39,274 bases of DNA. It comes from Eimeria necatrix. Lineage: Eukaryota; Apicomplexa; Conoidasida; Eucoccidiorida; Eimeriidae. The stretch covers positions 1 to 39,274 of the forward strand of contig NW_013653608.1 of assembly GCF_000499385.1 (NCBI RefSeq), given 5' to 3'. Below are positions 1 through 10,889 of the stretch, one piece after another. A program made the translations under genes and the position numbers. The notes under the pieces are model-generated. The model had not been told where the DNA came from. It was given only the letters and a program-made list of their open reading frames with translations, and did not search any database. The stretch's first letter is position 1, and each line of letters opens with the position of its first letter.

Positions 1-202
1 GTACCATGCCTGTGCACGCGAGCGGCTAATTTATCTTGTGAAAGGGGGGTCGTCTGGAGTGTTGGGTGAGTGAGTTGTGCTCACATCGTCTGTTGTCCAT
101 GCGTAGCGTGCCTAGCAAGTGTCGCAGTACAGCAGAGCCATGCAAACGTCTAGGGATCGATGGTGCGAGTGCGAGCGAGTTGCGACTACGACGAGTGACG
201 GC

Positions 203-222
203 GAGATTGGAAGAGATTGGAA
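203..222 (+). repeat. 10-bp tandem duplication
   Basis: GAGATTGGAA occurs twice back to back. The same ten bases occur once more at 1021-1030, so it may be a recurrent word of the skewed left block. Confidence 0.6.
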
Positions 223-440
223 GCTGGCATCGACGAATCATTTCGACGTACAGCTTGTGGGTGATGTACCGGGAGCAGACATTGTGGATGGATGAGATGG
301 GGCGCTGAGGGGGTCACGTCTACTGCTTCACCAGTGCAGACGCGCGTGAAGCGCTTAAACCGCGAAGATGCATAGGAAACGCTCAACTATAATGTGGATA
401 ATTAGAATGGCGCGAGGGCGCTGTAGGCGGTGCTGCATTA

Positions 441-770
441 TATTCGTAGTAGCATATATGCGCAGTGATGCCCATCTTAGAATGCTTGTTTTAGGCATGG
501 GGGTCGTGTGTTTGATAGGGGCAGGATGTGCGTGAAGACCTTGTTGGGGTAGAGGCAGTGACAGTGTTTGACGGCGGGTGGGGTTGTAGAGAGAGGGGCT
601 GCCTTTGTAGTGGAGAGGCAGACGCAGTGATGAGGACGACGTATCTTTTAGTCTCGCACCACGGCGTAGCTGAGCTTTGATGCTTTTGTGGACGCGAGCG
701 ACGAGAAGCTAGTCAGGCAAAGGAGGTGGATGATGGAATGTGCCTTGAATGAGGTGTGCTCATGTCAGGT
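441..770 (+). repeat. Diverged long direct repeat, copy A
   Basis: This copy aligns with positions 1084-1414 at a constant offset of 643, drifting to 645 through two single-base indels. Anchors are a 20-base exact match (600-619 with 1243-1262), GGGGCAGG (518 with 1161), GGCAGTGA (554 with 1197), GCTGAGCTTT (669 with 1314) and AGCGACGAG (697 with 1342). Identity is about 74% over the best-aligned 111 bases (519-629) and lower at the edges. In the best window, 22 codons differ in the longest frame and only about 4 of them are synonymous. That does not look like protein-level constraint, so I read this as a non-coding or freely drifting duplication. In this copy the frame is broken by stops and by the indels. 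Confidence 0.85.
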
Positions 771-896
771 GTTGTTTTTAACATGGATATTCAGTGGAGC
801 CGCTCCTACGTAGGAATTGTGTGCTAGACGTTGATGCTAGCACCTGGGTGTGTGAGCGCCGTTGCTGCCGTGATGTGTTGGGTACTGGCAGTTAGC

Positions 897-929
897 ATCG
901 AAAAGTTCTTTCAGAAAAAACTTTTCGAT
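897..929 (+). other. Hairpin, 11-bp perfect arms plus inner 3-bp stem
   Basis: The arms 897-907 and 919-929 are perfect reverse complements. After one C/A mismatch, TTT (909-911) pairs with AAA (915-917), leaving a three-base loop. It lies between the two long repeat copies. A run of T in the stem gives it the look of a terminator or of a folded small RNA, but no transcript is implied by the sequence alone. Confidence 0.75.
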
Positions 930-1083
930 AGTGTTTCGGTGTTGTTTCGGAAGAAGCTTTTGTGCGTGGCTTGGTAAGAAAGACTGACAAGGTCTTGCTT
1001 TTCGTATTGTTGTATGATGAGAGATTGGAAATGCTAATGTGCTTGAGGCTTATCGGCGTGCATGTGCAGTCACGCTAAGCTTG

Positions 1084-1414
1084 TTATGCTAGATGTCGAT
1101 GCGCGCAGTGACGCAAACTTTTTAGAGCCTGTCGTGGCTATCACGTTCGAGTGCTGTGTCGGGGCAGGCTGTGGATGAAAACTCTGTGCGGGCAAAGGCA
1201 GTGATAGGGTTTGATGCTAGCTTGGCTTGCGGGATGAGGCGTTGCCTTTGTAGTGGAGAGGCCCACGCAATGCGTGAGGGCTTCGTTTATGTGGGGCTTG
1301 GAGGTGGAACGTTGCTGAGCTTTGCTGTATTTGCTGCCGACAGCGACGAGACGTTAGTCGCTAAGACACCTGTTGGCTGGAGCGTGCATTTAATGAATTG
1401 TGGTTACGTCGGTT
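1084..1414 (+). repeat. Diverged long direct repeat, copy B
   Basis: This is the partner of 441-770. It keeps one frame open through the repeat, while copy A is interrupted. A local imperfect hairpin lies inside it at 1261-1281 (eight pairs, a one-base bulge and a three-base loop). The unit length implied by the offset is about 643 bp, so roughly one and a half monomers are visible if this is a satellite. A further copy may lie to the left of the window. I do not see a convincing third copy in 1-440 or 770-1083. Confidence 0.85.
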
Positions 1415-1421
1415 TTTATTG
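1168..1421 (+). CDS. Possible exon inside repeat copy B, unrecognised
   Basis: This open stretch lies within an 89-codon frame (1156-1425). Its left edge follows GGGGCAG, conserved in both repeat copies and usable as a splice acceptor. Its right edge meets GTGAGT at 1422, a consensus donor, exactly where the frame would otherwise stop. The translation has no domain I know. Against it: the region is G-rich, which lengthens GNN-type frames by itself; there is no pyrimidine tract before the acceptor; and the differences from copy A are mostly non-synonymous. I think it is more likely a chance frame than a real exon. Confidence 0.15.
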
Positions 1422-1430
1422 GTGAGTAGA

Positions 1431-3967
1431 ATGCGTGAAACTGGCCATCATGTGTGATAAAATGGTGTTATGTTCGGGCATTTTCAGGTTGCTGCCAGCA
1501 TAGGCTTCCGTAACGAGACGAAATACGCTGTTGTGTCGGCTATTGCGTGCTTCTATACGCAAACTGACTGCTCTACAATTGCACGGTTTGAAAAATTAAA
1601 CAGTCAAAACTTTTGTGGTATGCATTTTCCTTTTTTTCTGTTGTAGCTCCCACAATATAGTTTTGGCGTAGACTAGCACACACACTTGCTTTTGTCGGCG
1701 ATTGCCGTGGTAATCTTCCCGTCTGTTTTAACTTGCCGCCAAAGGACTTTCGCGCAGGGCACACAACTACAACTTGCTGCACGTAGCGCATTGGCTTTCA
1801 CATTGTGCTGTGAGTGCTGTCAACGTTGATGTTACCGGATATTTGGCGCGAGAACGCCTGCCCGTAGTGCGAGAGATCTCTTTGAGAACGACAGTGGTGT
1901 AGGAATTGAACCGTAAAGGACTGGCGATCATTTCTAGGTTTATACTTTCTGAAAACAGATGCTTCTTCGGTGCAGTGCAACAATCTGCGTGTGAGTGTGT
2001 GCACACCAGGGTTTCAAAAGGTGTCAATGACGAGCTGCCGGCACCTCCTGAAAGATGTTCAGGCTAGAAACGAATGATGACGGATCCCGGTAGAGCACTG
2101 CTCCATGCCTGTTGTCGTTTTTCTGATCAGTCTAACCAAAATATTATTCAAGCACACTTGAGTTATGGTCCGCCATGGGCGAACTTTTTGTGCTGGCAGC
2201 TTTGGAGGCAAATGACAAATGGGAGGGTAGCTCTGAGACTGTGTAGATCTGCGTGCACGTGGCCATATGGAAGAGATCACGTGGCAGACAGACCTTTGCA
2301 GACCTTTGCTGTGGATGGTTTAAAGCACGGAATGGATCACGTTGAACCAAATCAGGCTTACAGAAGTTACATTACATAAAAGCTATCGATTGTGCTATGA
2401 AACTGCTGCCATTTTCACACGTGTTCTCCATGGGCGGTCGATATACGAAAATTGCGTTTTGCAGACCGTAAGTGTCTAGTCTCATGCTGTTTTAGGCGAG
2501 GCCAGCCTAGGTGCATGCTGCTTTTTGAGGTGCACAAGAAGCCAAGCGCTAGCACGATCCATTACTTCCAGATCTTTCCCAATTTCAACCTTGCATGCTT
2601 AGACTTGCAACTGTTTTGTGCACAGACTTAGTTGAGGTAGTTTACATCTCTAATGGAAAGGCAAAATTTTGAGTGGGCACCATGCCGGCGAAGCATCAAG
2701 GGGTTCGTTCATGCGCTTCGATCAGTTTGAAGAGAATTAGCTCGACTGCTCGAGAAGAACACGTTTGAGTTCTAGCGCTAAAAGGCTTCCATGATTATGC
2801 TTCCATAGTAGCGACGTGACTGCGCGGAGTTCAGACAGTTCGTGACTACGCGTATAACTTTGATGACGCTGTAAGTCTGCAAAGATTCAGGTTGACCATC
2901 ACGAAGCACTGGTCTCACATACCAAGGTGAACGTTCCCACAAGCGTCCCCTCATGGACATCTTGCATACTAATTAAAACTCTCTTCATCTACACAGACTT
3001 TGCCTACAAAGGCAAAATTCAAGGAATTGTGCGCTTTTGTGCAGTCACCTGGGGCACTTTTCGCGCATTGACGAAAGCATCCATTCGTAGTAGCCGTAGC
3101 CAATCTGTATAAACGCCAGCAAAGCTCCGTTGCGCGTACCTCTTTGTATTTTTCTGCTGGATAAGTTTTTTGCCGGATTACGTGCGTGACTTAGTAGGCA
3201 CGGAAGCCACGGAACTACAGTGTATGCCTTCTGACCGAATCCCCCAGCCTGTGAGCCTGCACAAGCTAAGAGAGGCGTGTATGGTGAACACTGCAGAGCA
3301 AATTATACGCTACATTTAGGCTAAGGCCCAGTTCAGTGGCACACGTACTCCTTTACAGGGCAAATAATTGTTCTAGCATTCGCTGTGAGCCATCTAGACA
3401 AATCGAAGAGAGACCTGGTGTGCTTGATTTTTTGCGAGCATCTGCTTCAATATTGTTTCAGGATTTATAGAAAAATGCCTTTACAGCAGTGTACAAAGAT
3501 GTAAAAAAAGAAGCAGTTGCCGAACCTACAAAGATTTTTTTCATATTTTAAGGCTTTGTGCGAACGACCTGGAAATGCATCTGAAATGAAGAGGACTGAT
3601 TAAGCTGCGACAATCACGATTCACAAATTCTCAGTGTTGTGTGGTGTCTATACAGAAGCTAAAAGCATTGGCTTGTTATCATTCTGTGTGATACGGATCA
3701 CGTTCAGTGCGTACTGCGTTTCATTCCCGGCGCTTTAACTGTGGTGAAAAGAAAGATTCTGGTGAGTGCGCAACGGCCCATGCCAGCTTGCAAGCATTGA
3801 TAACAATAATTCCCTTTCTTTCACGATTAGTTTTGGTTTTCACGATTAGAAAGAGATAGGCTGGCGATGAGAAATGCAAGATTTTGTTCACTCGTCGACG
3901 CATAGTCAAATTCTACATTGACGAGCAGACTCCAATGAAAAGAAATGGAAACTGGGTCTTTAGAGTT
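1431..3967. other. No gene recognised
   Basis: This is balanced-composition sequence with only short frames on both strands (up to about 100 codons) that overlap one another and show no domain. It contains a 10-bp tandem repeat (CAGACCTTTG twice, 2289-2308), a nine-base direct repeat at 3822-3830 and 3841-3849, and GCATGC at 2513 and 2593. I see no RNA gene and no mobile-element protein. Confidence 0.6.
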
Positions 3968-3997
3968 CGACCTCAGTGGCCGACAGCACTGAGGTCG
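3968..3997 (+). other. Hairpin, 11-bp perfect arms
   Basis: Arms 3968-3978 and 3987-3997 are perfect reverse complements around an eight-base loop (GCCGACAG). No known element matches it. Confidence 0.8.
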
Positions 3998-4625
3998 TTC
4001 TTTACATATGCCACATTGTTCGGAGTGCCAAATCGTTGTGCTGAGGACATAATCACGTCGGGAGCCTGCTCAGACGTGATTTGCATTAATTTCCATACTG
4101 TGTGGGATTGGCTGAACTGCAAGATCACATTAACGAGCTCTTCCATTAAAATCTAGCCATAGATTGCAGCTTAGTTTATGCAAATGGAAGCGGGTACGTG
4201 AAAGACTGGTATTAGTGCCAGCATGCACGGTGCGTACGCTGATGATTTTAATGCCCTCGGCGCCAGGTGATAATTTTAACGTGAAGCTGCAGAAGCGTAG
4301 CCTCAAACGGGCAAGTGCACGATTTTTTGTCACTTAAGAACAAGGAGCAGCAGAAGCTTCACTGCATCTAAACGTATTCGCCACCTTCGAGAAGACAAGG
4401 CTGTATTCCAAAAGCACCCATTTTCAGCTACTGGCAACCATAAATCTCGCACGGACTGCATCGTTTCTGCGGTAGTCTTCATCTGGGAACGGCGTTCCAA
4501 TTAGCACGGAGCAGTGTGCCGAATGGAAGTGCGCAAGAGTGGAGGTGCTCAGAGTTGGCGTTGTAAAGCGCAATATTATAGCTTTATGTCAAAGGCCATT
4601 TATAGAAAATGATTATTCAAACATT

Positions 4626-4660
4626 CATCTGGGGGTGGGGTGCTTCTATAGAAGCAGATG
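4626..4660 (+). other. Palindrome interrupted by an 11-base G-rich insert
   Basis: The right arm 4649-4660 is the exact reverse complement of 4626-4630 joined to 4642-4648. The bases between, 4631-4641, are ten G and T residues dominated by two G runs plus a final T. The inner part alone (4641-4656) is a perfect 16-bp palindrome. Either a 24-bp palindrome gained an 11-base insert, or the outer match is partly chance. Confidence 0.55.
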
Positions 4661-7600
4661 CTTGCCCACTTGCCAAAGGGCGGCTTTACGTAATTCGCAA
4701 ATCGCAACCCTCATGTTGGTGCGTGAACAGCAGCACCATGCCTTTTAAATATGCAAGAGAAGTACTTCCGTTTCTATCAAGTGTTTGCTTGCCCATTGTA
4801 ACGGCAATCCAGCTTGATAAGGCGCAAATGAATGCCCAGGCAGTGGAGGGGAATGCAGCAGTTTTGTTCTGTGAGGAAAACTCAGTTTGTGAGTTCAACG
4901 TTCAATGAAGCGCTCTTTCACTTGCACAGTGAGACGGTTGTGTCTAGTGGCGATGGCTGGATGTGGAAGAGCAATTTAGCTGCAAGTCTTGTGTTGATGT
5001 AGCCCAATGGCGATCTAACCATTCAGTTGCGCTCGCACGTCGTGAACAAATACGGTGATGCAGAAGCGGTTTGCATACAGGGTCGTGGTATATTTTAAGT
5101 GAAGTTTTTTCCTGCTGGCACACTGCGCAGGCACATAACTACCTGGCATGAGATTTTATTTACTGTTTTTCCAACCTCGCGACGCTTAGCTGCACCAGTG
5201 ACTAACTTTCAGGTCAAAGACGCTCACTTCTTAAGCGGAAAGCATCTGCAATGCAAAAGCCTCCCAGGGTCGAAGAAAAACTTTTTTGCGTCGAACAAGT
5301 GAAAGTAAGTCACGGGAGAAGTAGTGGTGGAAGGTTTACTCGTCCCAGGGGACCATGTATGCATATCCGTAATTAAGGCAAAATTGTACGGCAGGATGTA
5401 CGCTCGGCCGGGACTCTATTTGATTGCGATAAGTCCCATACTGAAGGGGTGTCTCAGAAAATCGTTGCTGTAGAGATATAGAACATTAACACACCATTTA
5501 CGAGGTCTTCGCTGTGATATAATGATGGCTTTATTTCATGATGACAGGTGTCAGTGTAGCATGCCACAGGTATACAGTGTATCAAAATGAGAGTGCAATA
5601 TCATGAAGTGTTCGATGCTTACTAAGCTCCTAAAAAACCAAGAATGTAAGCCGCTGAACCACGCCTACGCAACTAACGTAGTTGCCGTTGAGGGTTTCAG
5701 GCTCAAAGCGAAAACTGCTTCATTGCCTGATCCGGCAGAAGGCGTGCTTCTGTCTTACGTTAAGAACTGCGGAATGTCTTCTAGACCTTCACCACTGCAG
5801 GGGCTAGTTATGCAGGGAAATTGACCCCTGCCTTTAAGCCCACTGCAGAGAAAGAGCGGACTAGCGGCAACAAGCATTGTGCTCTGCCGCATCTGCGGCA
5901 ACTAGATGCATCTTGATGCTCTCTCAGAGAAAAAACCTGTCCAGCCTGGGACCTTAAGGCGTTGTTCGTTAGGAAGAGCAATCATGATGCATTCTGGCTT
6001 CAAAGTCGGTGAGGGAAATTTTCACAATTGCAATAGTTAATTTTTCGATTCAGGTTCATATTTGCCTTCATTGTGCTCCACTAGCAAGCCAGAGAGTACG
6101 AAAGAGGCCGCGGGCGGCAGTGCCATGGGCGAGCCATATCAGGCAGTTCAAAATTTTGGACTAGATTCAGCACACTAGCCTCCTAATGAATTTTAGAGAA
6201 CGCGGTTTTACTGGCGGCTCTCTAACTCATGATGTATCCTATTGCTCGCATGTGCAACAGCATCATTAGCACTTGAGAGAAAGGCTTCCTGTACAATAAT
6301 CGGACTCAAACATCACAATGGTTACGCTTTTATATATAGAATAGCCGCCTAGTTCACATATAAAAGGGTAAACAGTGTCCATACTTTAGGCAAGTATCTG
6401 CCCTGACGTTGTGTCGACTTGGTTCATTGCGATGGCACTCAGTGCGCACTCATAAGCACGTTTAAAAGCAACTAAAGCTGTGTCACTGGTTTGTCGAGAT
6501 TTCGCACTTGTGAAACAGAAGGTGCGTATCAAAGGTGTAGTATTTTCGACGAGACCGCCGATGTTTGTCGAACAAGTTCAAGTTCATCAGGAAATGCTGT
6601 CTTGAGTCTCTCTTGAGATACAATTTCAGGTGCATGCAGTGCAATCATCCCTTGGCGTTGATTCGGTTAACTCTAATGTTTTGAGCATCAACTGAAGAAA
6701 CAGAATATCCTCCTCAGTGCGATGTAAACTTTAGCCATTAGTTGTCCTGTATAGATCCTTGATCCTTTCGTCCTTTCAGGCGAGGTTTTAGTCTAATGTG
6801 CATTTCCCATTTGACACCATATCTCAAGTCGAATTGAGCCACTGGGAATCCGGTAGAATCTGAGTAAAAATGCTGGCAGGTGCTGTCTGCGCAGGCGCAC
6901 TGTTAAACAATATTTTATGATAACTTTCTCTTGCTATGAGACAGGGATTTACTGCTCCTAGCGCCTGACGCAGAAACTCAGATGATGCTAGGGGGGTCGG
7001 TTAAAGTGCACTATTGTCTAGAATGTGAGTTTACGCAGGTCGGTATTTATTTCTTGTGCGTTAGTGAGTGCTTGTATGCAGTCCGGCTGGACAAGATATA
7101 TTTGCTGGCATGCTCTTGATCTGCCGGAACTGCATACCAACGCGCATTTACTGTATACACTCAGACGAGCACAGTAACAAACAACAGACAAGAGCTCTTA
7201 GTCGCGCAACAGCTTGGAAACAGGCTTTTTAAGCATTTAACATTATACACAAGCACTCGTCTGCTTGTTCGGTCGAATCGGGCTGGCAACGATCGGAGTC
7301 GCGTCATATGGCTAGCTGGCTAGAGCGGCAAGGCAAAATCGGAAACTTTCATGGCGAAGAGATTTTTGGCACTAAGAGGCTCCTGAAGTGTATTTGGCGC
7401 TCGATTGCGGATAGAATTCAAGAATTTGAGTCGTTGCAAAAGCTGCACATGCAAGATTTGCATTTCGTGGGACAGAAGCACCAGCGTCCGTTACAGCTTG
7501 AGTTGAACCACAGATAGTCAGTTCAAAATGCGGTGTGCGGCAAGATATTCGGTTGATCTGCAGCGCACAGTGCAGACGGAAATGCTGCCCACGCTGTAGA

Positions 7601-8774
7601 AGGGCAGTGTTTGTGGCAGTTGACCAGCTCATAATTGCGGTATCAAGAGAAAAGGCACTTAACTATCTTAGGTGACGGCAAAGGTTGGGCCACGTTGACC
7701 AGCAAACTCAAACTTGTGCAATGGTTTCAAGAACTTGTGTAATGTTTACACTTGCACCTGGTTGCTCATGAGCGTTACTTGTTTTGTAGTGCTACGAGGA
7801 CAGATCATAGCCGGCGTTGGCAAAAATGATCACGTGTGCCGTACAACGGAAGCAATGTTTTTTGGAGCCCAGCTCGTGCGCTTAGGATGGATTATTTTTA
7901 TTTGCAGCACTGAAAGTGGCTTCTATCTGTTCCTTGATGGAAGCCAATGCACACTGGGGAAATTTCTTTGGATGCATCTAGAAACAAGTCTTGCATCGCT
8001 GCAGTGATTGGCGTACCTTGGTGAACTACAAGATGAAGTTGTTGCTTTAGAACATTTGCCTGCGTTCTGTGCCACCCCGTTTGACGCAGCTGCCATATCT
8101 GGGAAACTTGAATACGATGAATCTCTCCACTAGGAAATCTTCGTTTCTTAAACACTTTTAGTTGCGTGAAAAATTATTTTCGAAGCTGCGCTTTCCGGTC
8201 TTGAGTGTGTGGAACCCTGGTCAACTTTTCACCATCCCGGCTTTGTGGTCAAGAGAGTAAGTGCAATTACTGTTGCACGGTCAGCCAGTGCAGCGGCTTA
8301 AGCTTGGGCATCCGACTGAGTCTCAAGGGAACGTAGAAAGTAGCCACGATGCTTGCTTGAGGATGTTCAGCAGATTGTTTCACAGTGGCAGTTTCACGTT
8401 TGAAGCAGGAAGAATAAATCTTCTTCAGTTTAGGCGCCGGCATGACGAAACCCCAGTTCGCTTACTAGGCCACTTATAGAAGCTAGACACGTCGCAAATG
8501 GTGAGACAGAAGGGACCCACAATGCCTTCGGACAGCCATAAAACGATTGCAGCTTACAAAGAGACCGCCACCTTATCTGCATTTGGAGCAGAGAGTACGC
8601 ATATCAAATACACCATGCCATTACAATTGTCTGGGGGTGCACACTGCGTTTGCGTTATTGATTATTTATGAAAGGAAAGTAGCAGCACCAGCTGAGATTC
8701 AACCTGCAGTATCCGTCACTTGAAGTTCTTAGCGGACTCCGGCGCTGCTGGCTTGCATTATGAAAAGGATGGTA
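4661..8774. other. No gene recognised, apart from one weak exon candidate
   Basis: Frames here are short and mutually overlapping. The only one worth a separate line is 7308-7517. A seven-base-arm hairpin with a two-base loop lies near 5885-5900. I see no repeat longer than about 20 bp, no RNA gene and no mobile element. Confidence 0.55.
7308..7517 (+). CDS. Small ATG-started frame, unrecognised
   Basis: This 69-codon frame starts with ATG and ends in TAG. The predicted peptide is polar and evenly mixed, with few cysteines and several K, R, E and Q residues, so it looks more protein-like than most frames nearby. I recognise no domain. No clear donor or acceptor marks its ends, and frames of this length are expected by chance many times in the window. 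It could be a small single-exon gene, one exon, or nothing. Confidence 0.18.
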   Translation: MASWLERQGKIGNFHGEEIFGTKRLLKCIWRSIADRIQEFESLQKLHMQDLHFVGQKHQRPLQLELNHR

Positions 8775-8814
8775 GCACATGGTCAACAACGACTGCACTT
8801 GGTCAACAAGGGAA
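8775..8814 (+). repeat. 20-bp tandem duplication, two copies
   Basis: Units 8775-8794 and 8795-8814 share TGGTCAACAA and differ at a few positions. The repeat is small and local, consistent with replication slippage. Confidence 0.7.
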
Positions 8815-10348
8815 AGCGATCCCACAAAGACTCACTGCCACCTCAGCAAGAAAGCTGACACTTCACTACCAAGTTTTCGGCAGCCCTTGAAGTCACAACA
8901 CTAACATGCAGTGCTACCCAAGAGTCTTGCAGTTGCGGTTACTTGCCGGGCAAAGCGACTAACGTGAACGGCAGTTTGGAGTAATTCTGTTTTACTGTTG
9001 CGTGCCACCACCTTTTAATTGGAGCGTTTTGCCGCTACGCACGAGCCTGCCACTATATGACACAATTCCAGGTACGGGGATCAGTAGTAGCGCACTCGAT
9101 CAGTGCGCGCAAAGAGACTTTGTGGGGATGTAGAATGTGGGTCTGCACAACCCATACGTCGCCCCGCAGATTCCTAGGTGGGTGTGTATCTCGGCGACGG
9201 CTTGAGGTGAGCGTAGTGTCGCAGAATGTGAATAATGTGGAGTAGCGTGGTTATTCTCAAAAAGCGCACACAACGGCGCAGACTACGATCGTGCATTTAA
9301 GGCAATAACTGCGCGTTTAAGACCTTTCAAAGTATCTGGTTTGATGTTTATACTTCCAGAGGCACTTTCGTATGGCGGATGTTTGCTGCTCTTGGAGCCT
9401 TAATAATATCAAAATAGTGGCTTTGATAAAGGGACAGTGCGCCTAGCTGGCGAGGTCTCGTAAGTAAAGAAATTGGTTGTATTTGACATTTGTGCTGAGG
9501 AGACACTTGATGTTGAAGTGCTGTAGATATGAGAGCTGTGGGACCGGGTGTTGCCCATGCGTGTGTTTGCCGTCACCTCACATTCACATTCTGCAATAAA
9601 CACCTAATGAAGTATGAGTAATGCGTTGTTGCGGAGAGGCAGCGTTGTTGAAATGCCTGATACGAATGAAATGGAGATTGCTTGATGTAACGGATTGCAT
9701 CCCTTTGCGCCAGCGGACATTTTTGGAGGTGATGACAAGGCCATTGCTAAAGAGTCACACAATAATCAGCGGTGCCGTGCTCTGCGATGCTTCATTTCTG
9801 CAGTCAGCATGCATCTAACTGATCTCTTACCAGCAAGCTCCATCGTGGCAGAGAAAAGTGAATATAGTGCTTTCGTTGACGGATCAGTTGTTTTGAATCC
9901 TTTTTTCCTCTAGCGTGTTTTGGCTGACCGGAAACGGATGCTTCATATCATGCCGTCTGCGTATCGCAACAGCTTCCTTGTGCTATTGGCAGGTTCTTCT
10001 GGATCACTGGCTCCTTGCATGGCATGCTTTTAAACGCACACAAGTGCAGTGAATCGAGATATGAACCGCCAGTCCAAACTCCAGTTTGTGCGGCTGTTGA
10101 GGCGTCTGCCATTTCTCCTCGAATCGAGCACTGCACCGAGATGATTCTCTGTCTAAAGTGACGTAGAGGCATAATAGTGGCCTTCAGCAGCGAAGAGTGT
10201 GGCAATGTACTTTTCACGCGTTGGAGCTCGCCGCAGTATTCTTTGGCGTTGTGCGATGTCGTGAAGGCAGTGCGCATGAATGTTGCGGAAGACTGATTGA
10301 AATGAGGCGTGTGCCTTTGAAGCGTGAAAAATATTATTCGCACGATAA
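8815..10348. other. No gene recognised
   Basis: A hairpin with seven-base perfect arms and a five-base loop lies at 9090-9108. A long minus-strand frame (9948-10511, 187 codons) is the longest in the window, but it has no recognisable domain and its length is near the chance maximum for this much DNA. It overlaps the left part of the better plus-strand exon candidate at 10401-10881. Confidence 0.5.
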
Positions 10349-10400
10349 TGCAACACACTTTTAGCCTTATCCACAGTTCCACTTTCAAGTAAAGCTGCAG

Positions 10401-10881
10401 AAAAAGCCCAAGTGGCGTTGCTTTCACAGAGCTCGTCAGTACGGCTGCATGTCTCCCCAGACCGTGAGAGAAAACCACAATGTGCCGCTCAAGCTTCTGT
10501 ATTGCTTTCAACCTGCTACGAAGCGAGATCTACGAGGGTGGTTTGCTATAAGGACCTGCTTGCAGCAATTCTTGCCAAGTGTGCAAGCATTTCCTCAAAA
10601 CTGCGAGTAATGTTACTCTTCAATGTGCCCATTAGTGCATCAAAGGCTATTTCAAGAATGCCAGCCGGGCTGTCGCGACGTAAAGGTGCCCATGAAATTT
10701 TAGTTACAAACACGCCAAACGTTTCTAGGCTAGTTCAGAGCATATTGCTTGGTGCACGTATTCCGTTCAAAGAGCAAGGGAGAAACTATTTTGCACATTT
10801 CGTCGTGTATTTGGAACCTACAAAATTTTGGCTGTCACAGAAAAGTATCCCCTCCTTCACTTCGAAAAGCCTCGTATACGC
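10401..10881 (+). CDS. Candidate internal exon, product unrecognised
   Basis: One frame is open from 10349 to 10882. Just inside its left part, GCTGCAG ends at 10400 and could be a splice acceptor. At its right end the frame's stop codon is itself part of GTAAGA (10882-10887), a consensus splice donor, which is where a real internal exon would be expected to stop. There is no ATG near the left edge, so this would not be a first exon. The translation is of ordinary composition without membrane segments or known motifs. About 0.4 frames of this length are expected by chance, so the support is modest and rests on the donor coincidence. Confidence 0.3.
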
Positions 10882-10889
10882 GTAAGATG

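Larger units (their letters stand above)
1..1430 (+). other. G-rich, strand-skewed block at the left edge
   Basis: On the + strand G clearly outnumbers C through this block. Sample 60-base lines give 21 G to 12 C at the start and about 23 G to 8 C near position 241. Composition becomes balanced near position 1440. The block contains the two diverged long repeat copies and no recognisable gene. A sharp skew edge together with repeats could mark the end of a satellite or subtelomeric array running leftward out of the window, or a transcribed strand. No telomeric repeat array is visible, so the subtelomeric reading is only an inference. Confidence 0.6.

Noticed and set aside
3961..3985. GAGTTCGACCTC as a tRNA B box
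   Set aside because: The five-base T-stem does not pair; the bases belong to the hairpin at 3968-3997.
9948..10511. 187-codon minus-strand frame, the longest in the window
   Set aside because: No domain, no good splice pair at its ends, and a frame of this length is close to the chance maximum in 39 kb. The overlapping plus-strand stretch has better exon signals.
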